Shown: in pieces, positions 38,584-48,749 of the stretch
Position numbering within the stretch: position 1 is the stretch's first letter
How the letters are laid out: every line of letters begins with the position of its first letter
Source of the DNA: Solea solea
Lineage: Eukaryota > Chordata > Actinopteri > Pleuronectiformes > Soleidae
NCBI RefSeq assembly: GCF_958295425.1
Contig: NC_081136.1
Span: 20,466,890-20,530,889 of the forward strand
Reading direction: 5' to 3'
Length of the DNA stretch: 64,000 nucleotides
Position numbers and translations under genes: made by a program
The notes under the pieces: model-generated
What the model was told of the DNA's origin: nothing
The model's input: the letters and a program-made list of their open reading frames with translations, nothing else
Databases searched by the model: none

Positions 38584-39098
38584 CCCGGCTTGGCGTACAA
38601 CTCTTGTCAGCTCCTACCGCTCCATGGCACGCATGAGTGCGGTCGCAAAGAAACTGCGGAGGGAAGGAAAGTCCGCTCTTCTGCGCAGAGTTCTCACGAT
38701 AAACTAAAGCTTCTTACTTTGACCAACCTGCTTTATCAACCTGCTCCACAGGGAGATGCATACTTTTGTGTCAACAGTGTGTAGTAACTGAGCGTGAACA
38801 GCACAGCAGAGAAGAGCGAGAGCGTCCTCCCCCTCGGCGCCAGCAAAGCCACTTCTCGCGAGAAGATCAAGCAGCTGTGTTTCACTGTCGTCTTCCTCTA
38901 AACAAAACGTTGGAGCTTCGATTCCAGGCTGCTCTCATGTGCCCCTTAGAAAAGACATTTGTGTCCTGTGCGTTGTCACAAAACAGAGAAAACTGCTTTA
39001 CTAATAAAGACATATACCACGAGCAACTCAATAAACAAATGCACAGTAGCCAAATTACACAGTTTAGAAAAGTATGACAAATGGCACCAAATGAAGGC
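38584..39098 (-). promoter_or_regulatory. Presumed dennd5b 5' UTR and proximal promoter
   Basis: This stretch lies directly upstream of the dennd5b start codon. It is richer in G, C and CpG than the surrounding introns, with several CGCC and GCGAG clusters around 38550-38870. I see no convincing TATA box. A palindromic CGCG element lies at 38853-38864. The transcription start cannot be placed from sequence alone. Confidence 0.5.
38853..38864. promoter_or_regulatory. TCTCGCGAGA promoter motif (12-base perfect palindrome)
   Basis: The 12 bases TTCTCGCGAGAA form a perfect palindrome containing TCTCGCGAGA, a motif known from TATA-less vertebrate housekeeping promoters. It lies about 270 bases upstream of the dennd5b start codon, a suitable position. 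Function is inferred from the match and the position. Confidence 0.6.
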
Positions 39099-39164
39099 TG
39101 ACTATCTGGAGGAAGTAAAAGTCGTAACAACGTTTCCGTAGGTGAACCTGCAAAATTATTATTA
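39099..39164 (+). pseudogene. Fragment of the 18S rRNA 3' end
   Basis: Positions 39099-39151 match the last helices of eukaryotic 18S rRNA over 53 bases, with two differences that I can see (39108 and 39131). The core AAGTCGTAACAA and TTTCCGTAGGTGAACCTGC is unmistakable. The next 13 bases agree more loosely with the mature 18S 3' terminus, so the homology may stop exactly at the end of the mature rRNA. Nothing upstream matches 18S. It is far too short to be a gene and is best seen as an inserted rRNA fragment. Confidence 0.85.
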
Positions 39165-42100
39165 CTATGGAATATTAAAATCTTAGTTAAGTTTTTGTAA
39201 AATACGGTTGTAAAAAGTACATTTAATAGGTAGATTGTTATACATATACATTTATGTACAATACAAATCAAATGAACTTACTTTTCTTTAAGGCTGGGTG
39301 ATAAATAATATCTGCATATTTTTAGATATATAAGATATATGGGCATATAAAGCTGCACACATGTTGTTTCACTGGACTCATGAAAAGCTTTCTTTTGAGA
39401 TGTTTGTGCTTCTCAAGGAGAGAGACTATAGACTGTAAACAATAATAAACAATAAAATATTAACTGTTTATGAACTGTATTACATGATCTTAAAATACAC
39501 TTAACTTTTATTTCAGATAATTTATTTATTTGGCTCTTAAATGTTAAATGAAGGATATTAATGCGTGTTAGAAACAATGAAATTGACTATAATATGTTTT
39601 TTTATTTGGTTAATTTAGCTACAACAAATAATTAGGCTTAAAATTTAAGAAGTTATTAAATGACATTTTTAAACATACTCTTGTCAATTCCATGTACCTT
39701 TTATGTAATATTTATTTTAGTTCATATCTTGTCTCATGCCAAGATATAGATATAATATCGATATATATACACCAACACACAAAACAGAAAAGAGACTCAT
39801 ATGGAGCGGTCAGTTGGCTGCCTGCTTTGCGCAATTAAATAATTAAGATTAGAGAATCCAGTTATATTGTATACAGTACATATTTGATGAAGAGGTCCCA
39901 CAACATATTGAAATTTAATTATTTCTTATCTCTGAATTTTTTTTTCTTGAAGTTTTGTTGTTGTTTTTGGAAATGTCTGTGTTTCCCTGTAATTCAACCA
40001 CTTCATACTCAGAGGATGTGATAATATGACAGTCAATGCATTCTGAGAAGAAGCTACAATGTCAGTGTCAAAACAAAGTAAATTGGCAACTGTATATTTT
40101 TAAAATGCATGATGCACACTGGCAACTCTGCTCATGATGGTTGCCTTGGAAACAACGCTGGTTTGGAGCCAGGATGAGGAGCAGCGAAGGTGTGTCAAGA
40201 TAAAGTGCAGATCACAGCATGCCATGTTTCTGTGTTCTGCAGGCAAACACGATGAAACATGTTCCATGTGTAAATCATTAAATTCTCAGCTGCTACTACT
40301 ACCTTCTGCACTACTTATTACAATATCACAATATCTGGTATAGACAGTAACAGGCAGTTGTATTGTAAATAGTGATTTATTGTAAATACGGTTTGAATGA
40401 AATATATTTGGTTCACACAGTGCAGCACTGCTACCTAGTGGTGTATTCAAAATATTGTCTGCTATTTTGTCTTTCCCTGGAGGAACATTTCTGTCCGTGA
40501 AAACATGGACCATGCCTGAAAAGTTGGCATATTAACGAAACACAGGATTTTTTTTTTTGATTTATATAACCATACCAGTTTCTCTTTATATCTTTACAAT
40601 CAACTCGTAATGCAGCACAGCTTTTCCGGGCTTCGAATAACGCCCACACTTATCCATAAAAAGTGAGGAAAACACCCCAGATTAATATTCATTGATCAGA
40701 AGTTACTTGTGAGAAGAAGCAGAAAAGAAGAAGACTCAACAATCAGAAATCTAGCCCAAAAAAAGATTTATACAGTGTTGTCATCACTAATTATAAAAAT
40801 GACGTTTAGAGTGACAGAATGTGGAAGATGCTGTCATTGGGGGGCCCAGGCCCAGTGTGGCTGTGATCTCCATTGTCCTTTATGAGCACAGCTTACATGG
40901 AAAGGCAAAAGCCTGGTTTAAACGGATAGTTTGGATGCTTTTACCCAAAGCAACTTACAATAAGTGCATTTCAACATTTGGGTACAAACAAGAGCTAGAA
41001 GTAAGTAAGTGCTATAAGCCAAACTATAAAGTGCTACTCATAGGTGCGATGTATAAGTAAGTGCATTTTTCTTTTCTGTTGCCGTCGTCTTAGTCAAGGT
41101 AGAGTTGAAAAAGATGTGTTTATAGCTGGCGGAGGAAGCTCATTCCACCATTTGGGAGCCAGGACAGCGAACAGTCGTGAGTCCGGCGAATTACTCTGCG
41201 ATCCTCTCAGTGAGTGGAGTGAGACTGGACCGGATCCGTTTGTAGCATGGAACGCAAGCACTTCAAGAAGTGGAGTCTTGAAGTGGATGCGAGCAGCTAC
41301 AGGAAGCCAGTGAAGGGAGTGGAGGAGCGGTGTAGTGTGAGATTGAAGTTGTATGTATGTTGTATAAGAAAAGTAGTTCTGGGAGAGAGTTTAGAAGACA
41401 TAACTAATGGGTTTTAAACCAAAAACATGCATGCATATGAGTGGTATATAAAATTAACTTTTTTTTCATGCGCGCACTTGCACATTTTATGACATGCATG
41501 AACGTGATATGTGTCTGCCATTTGTTGTGGCGGTCTCTCAGTATACGGGCACGGAAGTCTGAAGAGTTCTCAACGGTTCGGGCTGAAAAAAATTTGCAAA
41601 TGAGTCGAGTTGGGTCGGCCTCTGGCTTCCTTTTTTCCACTCATAAAACACATTTCTTGCAGGTTGTAAATCATCGCTGTTCATGTGTGGTGAAGAGTAA
41701 ATCTGGCTGCCTGCTTGGAGGGGTGCAAACCTGACCCCCAACACTTTGGGCATGTTAGTGTCATTCTTGGAGCCCTTTTATGATGTTCAGGGTTAACTGG
41801 AGGGGGACAAATCTTGTGCTGCTATGTGCAGAATGACAGCAAAATGCCAACGATACTGCACAGCTGGCAGCCATGCGTCAACAGCATACGCACCGGTTTT
41901 GCGCACCACTCCGCAAAGCCGCAACATTTAAGTTTCTGGAGTCAGAGATGAGTTAAGTTGAAAAGCCTTTTGGAAGCAGCTCAGATGCGGAGAACTGAGA
42001 CAATGCCTAACATGAACAAGTAGATGTTAACAGTTGGGCATCCTCTGTCAGTCTGCCTGTGAGTTCCAGAGTTAGGATATTTAAAGGGTTTGAAAGCCTT

Positions 42101-42231
42101 TCTCTGCTGATACATAGAGCTGACCTTTGGGAGGGCTGTATAGTTGAGTTATCAATCCTCTGCCCCAGTCAGGTTAGGCACAGTGAAAATGTAAAGAGGC
42201 ACATTCTGTAGACAAATGACTGGTGCCAGTG
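39165..42231. other. Intergenic stretch upstream of dennd5b
   Basis: No gene was recognised. A CTGGGTGATAAATAATATCT terminus near 39295 resembles the ends of the repeats at 11.1 and 27.6 kb. Positions about 40905-41330 resemble a widespread fish interspersed repeat (ACCCAAAGCAACTTACAATA and GAAGCTCATTCCACCATTTG) that I cannot name. Confidence 0.45.
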
Positions 42232-43420
42232 CTACAGTAAGGCCTTTGTGACTAGAGAGTTGATTTGTTTTGGTTTAATTTTAGAGAAGGCCAAATAATA
42301 AGTTATACTCTTACACACATGACATGCTGGAAGACAGCTGGATATGTCTTTTTCGAGTTTGTCTGCTATGGTGTTGATGGGGACATACCTCTCTCTCATT
42401 CCATGCCCTGCATGCATGGAGACTTGAGATGATCCAAGCACGCCTTTGATTGCATAATACACCAGCAGTACTTCTACATCTGTGTCATCACGCCTCACAA
42501 TGATGGAAGAATATGAATCGGCAATGTATGGTATGTAAGACCATTCTCACATCGGCCTCAGACTCCTGATCACTGTAATGATATGAGAGTGCCGACTTCT
42601 GCTCTGCTTATGCTCCTCACCTCCTCTCTCAAATCCACTTATCCAATTAGTTGCTCCTCTCATTTGCCTCTCCAGGATCTTTAATGACTGTGGGTTGTCC
42701 TACCTGTCAAAGACTATGACAACACATTTTATCTCTTGCTTCTTCAAAAGAGACAAGATCTTCTTGAGGATGCATTCTGCAAGATCACTAAAAGTCAGGA
42801 AGGCTGAATCAGGAAGACTTTGGAGCAGAGCCATGCCATCAGAGATATAGGCCAATTTTGCTGTGATCTCAGGCAGCACTTGCATCACGTCCACTACAGA
42901 CACAAGTCAGCTTTTGTGGTTTTCCTCATCTCTCCATAATCATAGAAGAGAGAGTGGGACGGAAGTCAACTCGTGAGACATTACATTTTCCAATGACACG
43001 TCTCTTTGTTTTGAAATGGCCAGGAGTCTCCTGAAGAGCACGTCTGAATACATTTGAAGCTTAATAGACTTACTGGTTGCAATACATCTTTTCATATCAG
43101 TGAATGTTGCCAATTTGTGTCTTTTCTCTGGATTCCAGAAACTTGTTGGTTTTTTACTCTTTAGTCGTTCCTCTATGAAGGCTGTATTTACCTTTTCTCC
43201 ATATTCCAGAAAGCTTGAGGGATCTTTTTTCACTTTTTGTGATGCTACATGACCACTTGCAATAGTGATTAGCTCATCTGGAATTTTCTCCAAATCAAAA
43301 GAGTTCTGCCTGTCTTGTACAAACTCCATTATCTGTGCTATTTCCCTCTCATCCTTGTCCATGCTCCATGCTCTTTGTGGGATTTTCGTGTACCTGTATG
43401 TGTGTCTCCATTGCAAATCT
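42232..43420 (-). pseudogene. Broken gene for a PIN-like protein of a repeat-associated family
   Basis: Three conserved pieces occur in order on the minus strand. The first (42940-43416) includes DKDEREIAQIMEFVQDRQNS and ends SLENVMSHELTSVPLSL. The second (42700-42903) ends IKCVVIVFDR, a typical strand-plus-aspartate motif. The third (42232-42498) includes DDTDVEVLLVYYAIKG and MRERYVPINTIADKL. I recall this arrangement in large families of unnamed fish and invertebrate proteins with a PIN-like fold. Frameshifts and lost linkers separate the pieces, so no single protein is encoded. Whether the parent is a transposon gene is unknown to me. Confidence 0.6.
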
Positions 43421-43608
43421 CTATCATTGCATTGCGGTACTCACTGGTGGCGTGTCTTGTGATGAGCCATCTTTTCAGAGCACTGATCAAGTGCTCTGAT
43501 CAGTTGAAGTTTCTGTTGTCTGAGCACCACACAATAAAGCCTCCCTCTCTCAGGAATCTGTAGGATTCTGGTTGGCTTTTTTCAAGAGCTTTCATCTCAG
43601 CTATGTAC

Positions 43609-43867
43609 CAGAGCATGTGAGCGGAGCGGAGAGGAGTGGGGAGCAGAAGGATTTTGTGTTGAGTGAGGAGCGGGAATTTGTTTTAGAGGTAGAGCGGAGC
43701 CTTCTCTCCCGCTCCAATTTCCGGTCGCTACCCACTGTCTCACTGTTTTTGTCGGCTTAAAAACAAAACATTACCCATAAGTCTTAGTTGAGTTGGGTTG
43801 TGGTATTTTTTAAATGAAATTAAAATACTTAGCCCTGGGAAAAACGGCCAAGCTCATGTTTTATTTG

Positions 43868-43947
<80 letters not shown>

Positions 43948-44090
43948 ATAATTTTTTTGAGCGGAGTGGTGAGCAGGCGGAGCGGGTGAAAATCTATAAT
44001 GGAGCTGAGTGGAGTGGAGCACAGAATGCGCAGAACGCGCAGAACCAGGAGTGGACATTTTCACCAGCTCCGCTCCGCTCACATGCACTG
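43609..44090. mobile_element. hAT-type miniature element (482 bases) with 8-base target duplication
   Basis: The termini are CAGAGCATGTGAGCGGAGCG on the left and its inverse on the right, differing at one base. The flanking octamers are CTATGTAC (43601-43608) and TTATGTAC (44091-44098), a 7-of-8 target duplication typical of hAT. The interior repeats GAGCGGAG-type units and contains a long TA microsatellite. No coding capacity. Confidence 0.85.
43869..43943. repeat. TA microsatellite
   Basis: About 60 bases of uninterrupted TA dinucleotides are followed by interrupted TACATATACATATATATTA. It lies inside the hAT miniature element and is a likely site of length variation. Confidence 0.9.
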
Positions 44091-44508
44091 TTATGTACAT
44101 TGGCATCTACTTTGCAAAGTAAATAAGCTTCCGAACAGATACTTCTTCACTTCTGACAGGATAACTTTTGGGGCAGCCGGAATTTGCCTCATAACAGAAC
44201 AGTTGGGCGTTCAAATCCCTAGACACGTCAACAACTGGCATACCCCATTCACTCCCTTGGTGTACTCAGTGGTGCCCACTGCCTTGGATTCCCTGCATTT
44301 GGTGTGCATGTGCAAATGAAACGACTTTTTAAGCATGTGAGATAACACCTTTGTCACATTAACTACATTTGGCAAAGACTGGACTGGTTTCATGGTTGAA
44401 ACAGTGCTGTGTGAAAGGCCTTTCTGCAAGAATCGTACCGCTAGTCCAACGAAATAGGGAATTTCCGAAGAAACTTCTCATACGTTACAGTTGGACCACA
44501 CCTGCAGA

Positions 44509-44580
44509 GGGCTCGTCCGGGATTTGAACCCGGAACCTCTCGCACCCTAAGCGAGAATCATACCCCTAGACCAACGAGCC
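44509..44580 (-). tRNA. tRNA-Pro (AGG)
   Basis: This 72-base tRNA has a complete GGCTCGT/ACGAGCC acceptor stem, A box GGTCTAGGGGTATGATTC and B box GGTTCAAATCC. The anticodon loop TTAGGGT gives AGG. One change from the copy at 58093 (T for C just before the T stem) leaves all stems paired. It reads CCN (mainly CCU) proline codons. It has no intron. It differs from tRNA-Pro(TGG) mainly in the anticodon. Confidence 0.95.
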
Positions 44581-45219
44581 CCAGACGTTGAGCCGTATTC
44601 TATGTAGGTGTCCTGTTACAGATTTTATGTGAGAAATATTACAAGATCACCAGATGAAGTTAAAAAGAAAAGGGAAATTGGGAAAAGACACTGTTGGACT
44701 ATGTGTTATGTTCTGTCTGTGAAGGTTCTTAGTCATCCAGGTCATTGTCAGGAGTTTGCTGTAGACAACTAGACTTGCTGGAGTTAGGTCGAAGATGTTT
44801 TAACGCTCATCCACGAGGCTTCTTCACTTCTGACTGTCTTGTGGATAGAAAAAAAAATCCAGGTATTTAGTCTCTGTAGGCAGGATACATGTAAAGAGAA
44901 TGCCCCATTGAACAACGCAGGTCGTACACACTCTGACCCCCTTCCGGGTAGTTAGTTTCACCTGAGTCAAGTTGGGAATGACCGTCGTTGGGGTCACCTG
45001 AGAGACACCTCACAGAATAAGTGTAAAAAATATCCAGCTTCTGACCAGAGTGGTATGATGTTTTGTGAAACAGCCCAGACCACAATCCAGATGGAAAGTT
45101 TTACTGAGAGACGTAGGATTCTCACCCACTACTCCAGGGAAAGACTGTCACCTGAATGCAGGGCCTTCCTGACTGTATACACTTTAACAACATTTCAACT
45201 GCACAGGTGTGTTCCCAGT

Positions 45220-45291
45220 GGTTCAATGGTGTAATGGTTAGCACTCTGGGCTCTGAATCCAGCGATCCGAGTTCAAATCTCGGTGGAACCT
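45220..45291 (+). tRNA. tRNA-Gln (CTG), acceptor stem mismatch
   Basis: This 72-base tRNA begins GGTTCAATGGTGTAATGG. The anticodon loop CTCTGAA gives CTG, and the T arm GAGTTCAAATCTC is intact. The three right-hand copies begin GGTTCCATGG; here position 6 is A instead of C, which breaks one acceptor pair against the unchanged TGGAACC 3' strand. A G-U pair closes the anticodon stem in all copies. It may still be transcribed, but processing or charging could be reduced. Confidence 0.9.
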
Positions 45292-46220
45292 GACTTTGAA
45301 CAATACCTAGTATTTACACTTGCCAAATTGATGAAGAATGAAATGAGGCACAGCTTGGAAAAAGACTGCGAGCTTGTCCTGTTGCTGTGAGCAGCTCAGA
45401 AGTCAGAAAGCTTCCAATCCAGATCCTCCTTCAGTGCCCCCTTTGGTATAATGTGGTGGGGAAGCTGACTAAAGACTGTCTGCATCTGTTGTGCCTCACC
45501 TGCTGTACTATCTGGAGTGACATTTGGCTAGTGACAGAGCAGTTGGTGGTTCAAATCCCTGGACACGTCAAGGACTGGCATACCCCATAGCAAACAACTC
45601 GCGCCCATTCACACCCATTGCTACCTTGGTGTACGCAGGCCCAGTTTCCTTGGCTTGCATTTGATGTGTTTGCCCACTGGTGTGTGTGCGCAAATAAAAC
45701 TACTAAACTCCACCCTCTTCAAACTTGCGGTACCACGTCTGTCACATTCAGTACATTTGGCAAGGACAAACTTCATACAAACGTCATGGTTGAAACATTG
45801 CTGTGTGAAAGGCTTTTCTGGGATTTGAACCCAGGACCTTTCACGGCCATTGCATTCATTTTCTTTTTATCAAGTGGTCTTGCTTGAGGTAAGTTGAAGA
45901 CATTTCCCCTCTCATCCAAGAGGCACACTCTGCTAATGTGTGTTGGAGTTCACCTTTGTTTGTCAGTGGTTGAGTGTTGACCCCTAATGGAAAAGAGCTA
46001 AGGGCAGCATTGTAGGTGACTCATAGTTGGTGTCTTAGGCCACCTTCTCTGTTGTGTGATGGTTTTCTAGGTAAAAAAATGAAGATGATTTCATTCCTCT
46101 TTCAAACCATATGTCCCCCTTGGCCAGAATGTGGACATTCTCGTCATCAAAAGAGTATCTTTTGTGGTTCAGATGCAAATGGGCAGCCCGGTCTGGACAA
46201 GTCGCGACTACCCCCGCCAA

Positions 46221-46303
46221 GTCAGGATGGCCGAGCGGTCCAAGGCGCTGCGTTCAGGTCGCAGTCTCCCATGGAGGCGTGGGTTTGAATCCCACTTCTG
46301 ACA
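46221..46303 (+). tRNA. tRNA-Leu (CAG)
   Basis: This is an 83-base class II tRNA with a long variable arm (GTCTCCCATGGAGGC). The acceptor stem GTCAGGA pairs with TTCTGAC through one G-U pair, and the anticodon loop gives CAG. The B box reads GGTTTGAATCC, with T where the right-hand copies have C. A TTTT run seven bases past the 3' end can stop Pol III. Confidence 0.95.
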
Positions 46304-46405
46304 GGATAACTTTTGGGGCAGCCGGAATTTGCCTCATAAGAGAACAGTTGGGCGTTGAAATCCCTAGACACGTCAACAACTGGCATAGCGCATAGCTATG
46401 GCATA

Positions 46406-46643
46406 GCAGCCCGTGGCCAAGTGGAAAGGGAACTTGACTTGTAACCGGAAGGTCGCTGGTTCAAATCCCCACCCGGCCAAAAAAGGGCTGGGGTACCCCT
46501 GAGCAAGGTACCCAACTCCCAATGCTCCCCGGGCGCTACTCATTGCAGCAGCCCACTGCTCCTAATTCTAGGATGGGTCAAATGCAGAGAATATCAGTCA
46601 GTCTGAGACTGAGAGTAATTTCCCTAAGGGGATTAATAAAGTA

Positions 46644-46680
<37 letters not shown>
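46406..46680 (+). mobile_element. tRNA-derived SINE with poly(A) tail
   Basis: The head is tRNA-like (GGCCAAGTGG ... CTTGACTTGTAACC ... GGTCGCTGGTTCAAATCC), followed by a body with GGGGTACCCCTGAGCAAGGT and GGGATTAATAAAGTATCT, then about 34 A's. The corresponding place in the right-hand array (near 59090 and 61532) is uninterrupted, so this is a clear insertion into arm A. Its Leu-side flank ends GCGCATAGC and its other flank resumes AACAACTCGCACCC. Confidence 0.9.
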
Positions 46681-46681
<1 letters not shown>

Positions 46682-46941
46682 AAACAACAACAACTCGCAC
46701 CCATTGCTCCCTTGGTGTACTCAGGTGGTGCTCACTGCTCCTTGGATTCCCTGCATTTGGGTGTGTGCGCAAATGAAACGACTCTTTAAGCATGTGAGAT
46801 AACAGCTTTGTCACATTAACTACATTTGGCACAGACTGGACTGGTTTCATGGTTGAAACGGTGCTGTGTGAAAGGCCTTTCTGCAAGAATCGACGAAATA
46901 GGGAACATCCAAACAAACTTCTCAAACGTTACACCTGCAGA

Positions 46942-47013
46942 GGGCTCGTCCGGGATTTGAACCCGGGACCTCTCGCACCCAAAGCGAGAATCATACCCCT
47001 AGACCAACGAGCG
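46942..47013 (-). tRNA. tRNA-Pro (TGG), first base altered
   Basis: The body is identical in layout to tRNA-Pro, with anticodon loop TTTGGGT (TGG) and intact D, anticodon and T arms. The first base is C instead of G, so pair 1-72 is lost. The change coincides with the start of a 13-base inverted copy of the gene's own D-arm region placed just upstream (47013-47025). This copy is probably impaired, especially in 5' processing. Confidence 0.85.
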
Positions 47014-47182
47014 TCTAGGGGTATGTACTATGTAGGTCTCCTGTTACAGATTTTATGTGAGAAATACTCGTCAAGAATGGGTCCCAGAGCTTTTGAGTCT
47101 ACATCTGCAAACCCGCAATTCCACCTCAGTCACAAAGGACTTACATTGATGAGGATTTATGCTTGCAATAGTTCAGTGAATG

Positions 47183-47252
47183 TTTGGTGTGGGATTTTGA
47201 ATGTGGGACCTCTTTCAGCCAAAGTGAGAATTATACCTCAAGACCAACCAAA
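47183..47252 (-). pseudogene. tRNA-Pro pseudogene
   Basis: Aligned with tRNA-Pro it keeps GGTCTTGAGGTATAATTCTC and a TTTGG anticodon region, but the T arm (CCCACATTCAAAATCCCACA) no longer pairs. Matching copies lie at 58570, 61012 and 63454. Confidence 0.8.
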
Positions 47253-47514
47253 TTTACACATTTCTCCAGGGAAGCATGTCTGCTAAGACGATAAGAAATG
47301 GACCACATGTTTTTGGATTCCTTTTCTTTTTATAAAGGTGAGTCAAGTTCTTCCAATGTCTTTATTTCTCTTTATGTCCACTTTCATTCAAGATCCCTAT
47401 TAATCATGGTTCACAGGTTCATAGAGTTTGCCACTTTAAATATGCAATACCACCACAGTCACAAAGAACTTGCATTAGTAAGGACGGAATTTATAGTTGA
47501 AATAGTGCTGTGAA

Positions 47515-47583
47515 GGGCTTGTCGGGGATTTGAGACTGTGTGAGACTTCTTGCACCCAAATTGAGACTCATATCCCTGGGCCA
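47515..47583 (-). pseudogene. tRNA-Pro pseudogene, arm A only
   Basis: On the minus strand it reads a degraded proline tRNA: GGGATATGAGTCTCAATTTG, then GGTGCAAGAAGTC and CAAATCCCCGACAAGCC. The 3' acceptor strand is recognisable while the 5' end and the arms have decayed. In the right-hand array this place has been cut out. Confidence 0.75.
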
Positions 47584-47798
47584 GAAAAACTCCATCATTT
47601 TCACAGGTAAACTTGTCATCGCAAGTATGTAGATGTTGGCAACTGGACTTGCTTGAGGTAGGTTGAAGACATCTCACCTCTTAAATTACCGGATTTTCTC
47701 CGTTACATCCGTCTATGACTCACTCTTGACGGATGTCAAGATGCTTGTCTCGGTCACGTGATACATTAATGCTAATATTAAACCCACGAGCTAGCAAA

Positions 47799-48640
47799 AT
47801 GAGTAAAAAACAAACGTCTTTGGAAAGTTTCTTTGCAACGGGGAAAAGGCCCAGTGAGGAGACAGAAAAAGAGCCTATGACCACTAAGAAAAATAAAGCT
47901 GCATTTAACCGACAATACCAGGAGACCTACTTGAAATATGGATTTATCACGACAGGTGATTCCCACGCACTAAGCCCAATCTGCATAATATGCGGCGACT
48001 GGCTCTCCAGGCAATGAAGCCTTCAAAACTGCTTCGTCATTTGGAGACCAAGCACCCTGCGTTAAAATACAAGAAGGACAGTAGCAATTACTGAGGGTCT
48101 CCACATCAACAAATGCAAGTGCACTAAGAGCATTATACTTGGTGGCTAACCGTACTGCTAAGGCATGAAAAGTCATTCACTATTGGTGAAGAATTGATCC
48201 TTCCCGCGACTAAAGACATTTGCTGTGAACTTTTCGGAGAGGATACAGTTAAAAAGATAGCACAGATGCCTCTGTCGGCTAGTACCGTCACTTGGCGCAT
48301 TGAGGAAATAGCAGAGGACATTGAGACAGTTGTTGGAGAGGATTAATACATCACCGTGATATGCACTGCAGGTTGACGAGTCTACAGATGTGGACAACAA
48401 GGCAATACTACTTGTTTATGTGCGATACCTTTATCAGGAGGATGTGCATGAGGATGTTGTGTGCACTATCGTTGACAACCAAAACCACAGCTGCAGAACT
48501 ATTCAGGTCGCTGGATGATTATGTATCAGGAAAACTTAAATAGTCTTTTTGTGTCGGCATATGCACAGACGGAGCTGCTGCCACGACCGGACGGCTGTCT
48601 GGTTTAACTGCTCGGATTTAAGAGGTTGCCATTATTTGTA
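47799..48640 (+). pseudogene. ZBED5-like hAT transposase pseudogene
   Basis: It begins MSKKQTSLESFFATGKRPSE. A BED-type finger follows (ICIICGDWLS, then, after a frameshift, KLLRHLETKHP), then FTIGEELILPATKDICCELF and, across more breaks, VDESTDVDNKAILLVYVRYL and VGICTDGAAATTGRLSG. These are consecutive blocks of the ZBED5/hAT transposase family. At least three frameshifts or stops interrupt it, and the C-terminal dimerisation region is missing. Confidence 0.8.
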
Positions 48641-48749
48641 TATAGATGTAATGGAGTTGTTCATTACCACACACATTACCACATGTTCATTACCACACAC
48701 ATACAATCCTTCCCCATCTCTGAAAACTTTTCAAGAATACCGGAGGAAA

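Larger units (their letters stand above)
44100..47583 (-). repeat. tRNA cluster arm A (inverted copy of the 56-64 kb array)
   Basis: Read on the minus strand, this block has the same order as the array on the right of the window: a tRNA-Pro pseudogene, tRNA-Pro(TGG), tRNA-Leu(CAG), tRNA-Gln(CTG), tRNA-Pro(AGG). The spacers are homologous throughout (for example GCCAAATGTAGTTAATGTGA and its complement). It differs by a SINE insertion (46406-46680), an extra Pro pseudogene (47515-47583) and more diverged spacers, so it looks older than the 2442-base units. Confidence 0.85.

Noticed and set aside
38533..39077. Plus-strand open frames (38533-38784 and 38766-39077) opposite the dennd5b promoter
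   Set aside because: They resemble no protein, and the first overlaps the real first exon on the other strand. A divergent non-coding transcript is possible but unsupported by sequence.
46223..46776. SINE head read as a functional tRNA-Thr (TGT)
   Set aside because: The acceptor stem does not pair, the D arm is irregular, and it is followed by a SINE body and poly(A) tail.
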